From Pyrocephalus nanus (taxonomy: Eukaryota; Chordata; Aves; Passeriformes; Tyrannidae): a stretch of DNA of 64,000 nt. Made by a program: the position numbers and the translations under genes. Where the stretch lies: the NCBI GenBank assembly GCA_038380795.1, contig CM076259.1:27262977-27326976 (forward strand), read 5' to 3'. Shown piece by piece: positions 62,942-64,000 of this stretch (position 1 is its first letter; each line of letters begins with the position of its first letter). The notes under the pieces are model-generated. The model was not told the DNA's origin. It made no database searches and saw nothing but the letters and a program-made list of their open reading frames with translations.

Positions 62942-64000
62942 GTAGGCACAGATTTTTGGCTGATGAGTGCAAATCAATCTTAACATAAACTTCTTGGTTA
63001 CTCTACAGATTTGTAGTACTGTAGAGTAGTACTGTCTTGCTTTGGGTTTTTTTTCACTGAACAAAAATGTTAGAAGTTCTCCTAGTTCCCCAGAAGAGAC
63101 CCTCATTGACTAATTCCCACTGGAAAAGGATGATGTCACTGTTAAGATTGCATGTGCTTCCTTTAAAAGAAAAAAACCTTTCTGCTTAAACCATCTGCAT
63201 GCACAGAAGAACCTTCTTTGTATGCTGCCTTTCTCTAAAGCAGTTCTTCTGATGACAGTGTTCAGATCTTGTTTCTATGGACTGCTAAGTGTTCTAGAGA
63301 AACCTTAAAACTAGTGACAGTCTCAATCCCAGTACTGTGAATTGCTGAATGTCAAATGACATTTCTGTCAGCATTTGTCTATTAAAATGAAAAGGATGCA
63401 GCACTCTGAAATGAAACAGGGCAAAGGTTCTTCCCTGGCTTTAGCAGAAGAGATCAAACACTGACAATTCCCAGAATATTTTCCTCTGTACTGGAGCAGT
63501 AGGAATGCAAACACCAGGAAGTGAGGACAGCTACTTTGGAAACCTTGTTTTCAAAGAAGCTGGAACTATTTATGTTTCCTGAGGTTAGTTCAGTTGGCTA
63601 CACTATGGTGCTAATAACACCAAGGTCACAGGTTCAATCCCTGGATGGGCCAGCCATTCACTCGATGGTCCTTGTGGATCCCTTCCATTTCAGAAGATTC
63701 TGTGATTCTGTTTGTTTCTAGTACCTGTGACTTGTGAAGATTGGAGATTAGTATTATATACTGACCAGAAGCACAGAACATATCTTCTGCTGCCTTAACA
63801 AAAGGGTTTAATTTATTCCCAGAGAAGTAATTACTTTCAGCCTAAATGGCTTCTGGATATTTTATTTTACCCCTCTTGCTTCCTGGTGTTACTGCTGACA
63901 GAACTGCGCCTCAGTAAGGATAGGCCAGATATTTTGTAAGCCGTCAATTCAATTTTCAATTCTGTGGTCCTTCAGGTGATAACTGATGATCTTATTACAT
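62942..64000 (+). other. FAM162A: FAM162A intron 4 (partial)
   Basis: This runs to the window edge. It contains the tRNA-Ile/CR1 SINE at 63581-63712. I see no match to the last FAM162A exon. An AG-ending stretch at about 63975 is followed by codons unlike the family. Confidence 0.7.
63581..63712 (+). mobile_element. tRNA-Ile-derived SINE with CR1 tail (TguSINE1-like)
   Basis: The 5' part (63581-63652) resembles a tRNA-Ile(AAU) gene: GGTTAGTTCAGTTGGCTA as the A box region, TGGTGCTAATAACACCAAGG as the anticodon arm, and GGTTCAATCC as the B box. It is followed directly by a CR1-like 3' end (GATCCCTTCCATTTCAGA, TTCTGTGATTCTG). This combination is a SINE mobilised by CR1, known from passerine birds. 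The tRNA part is damaged and is not a working tRNA gene. Confidence 0.85.

Noticed and set aside
63581..63652. Possible tRNA-Ile(AAU) gene
   Set aside because: The acceptor stem does not pair well, the arms carry substitutions, and a CR1-like tail follows immediately. It is the head of a SINE.
63975..64000. Possible start of the last FAM162A exon after TCCTTCAG
   Set aside because: The codons after the AG (VITDDLIT) do not match the family, whose next residues should be charged and alanine-rich. It is probably not an exon.

Overview
This window looks like nuclear DNA from a bird, most likely a passerine. Three observations support this. The gene order matches the CASR - stefin/CSTA - MIX23 (CCDC58) - FAM162A block on human 3q21.1. 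The interspersed repeats are almost all CR1 LINEs plus two solo LTRs. Near the right end there is a tRNA-Ile/CR1 chimeric SINE of the TguSINE1 type, described from songbirds. All genes are split by GT-AG introns, so exons were found by matching conserved protein blocks to splice sites.

Layout. Positions 1-16160 hold the 3' half of CASR on the plus strand: exons 5, 6 and 7 plus the 3' UTR. They encode the end of the Venus flytrap domain, the cysteine-rich domain, the seven-helix domain and the tail; earlier exons lie left of the window. From 16.2 to 19.6 kb is intergenic DNA with an unidentified repeat that recurs at 36 kb. At 19.7-25.0 kb a CpG-island promoter drives a complete three-exon stefin B-type gene (plus strand, 98 aa). 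Two stefin A-type genes follow on the minus strand, at 25.3-32.7 kb (98 aa) and 37.3-41.1 kb (103 aa). They lie in a tandem duplication (about 25.24-36.0 and 37.19-44.57 kb). From 44.6 to 51.6 kb is gene-poor DNA with a 620-bp solo LTR. MIX23 (minus) and FAM162A (plus) share one CpG-island bidirectional promoter at 55.4-56.3 kb. Four coding exons of each are visible. The last MIX23 exon was not found, and the last FAM162A exon lies beyond the window.

The most interesting part is the stefin cluster. Between the two stefin A copies many intron and flanking blocks read as about 92-98% identical by eye, while all three coding exons are only about 75-81% identical. Many exon differences change amino acids, and they concentrate in the N-terminal trunk and second hairpin loop, two of the three parts that touch the target protease. 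The third part, QVVAG, is unchanged. Copy 2 has also lost the ancestral start codon, uses a new upstream ATG, and has an 850-bp LTR in the same transcriptional direction directly upstream of its core promoter. This suggests a young, rapidly diversifying cysteine-protease-inhibitor cluster, comparable in position to the known stefin A expansion in mouse. The other genes look conventional.
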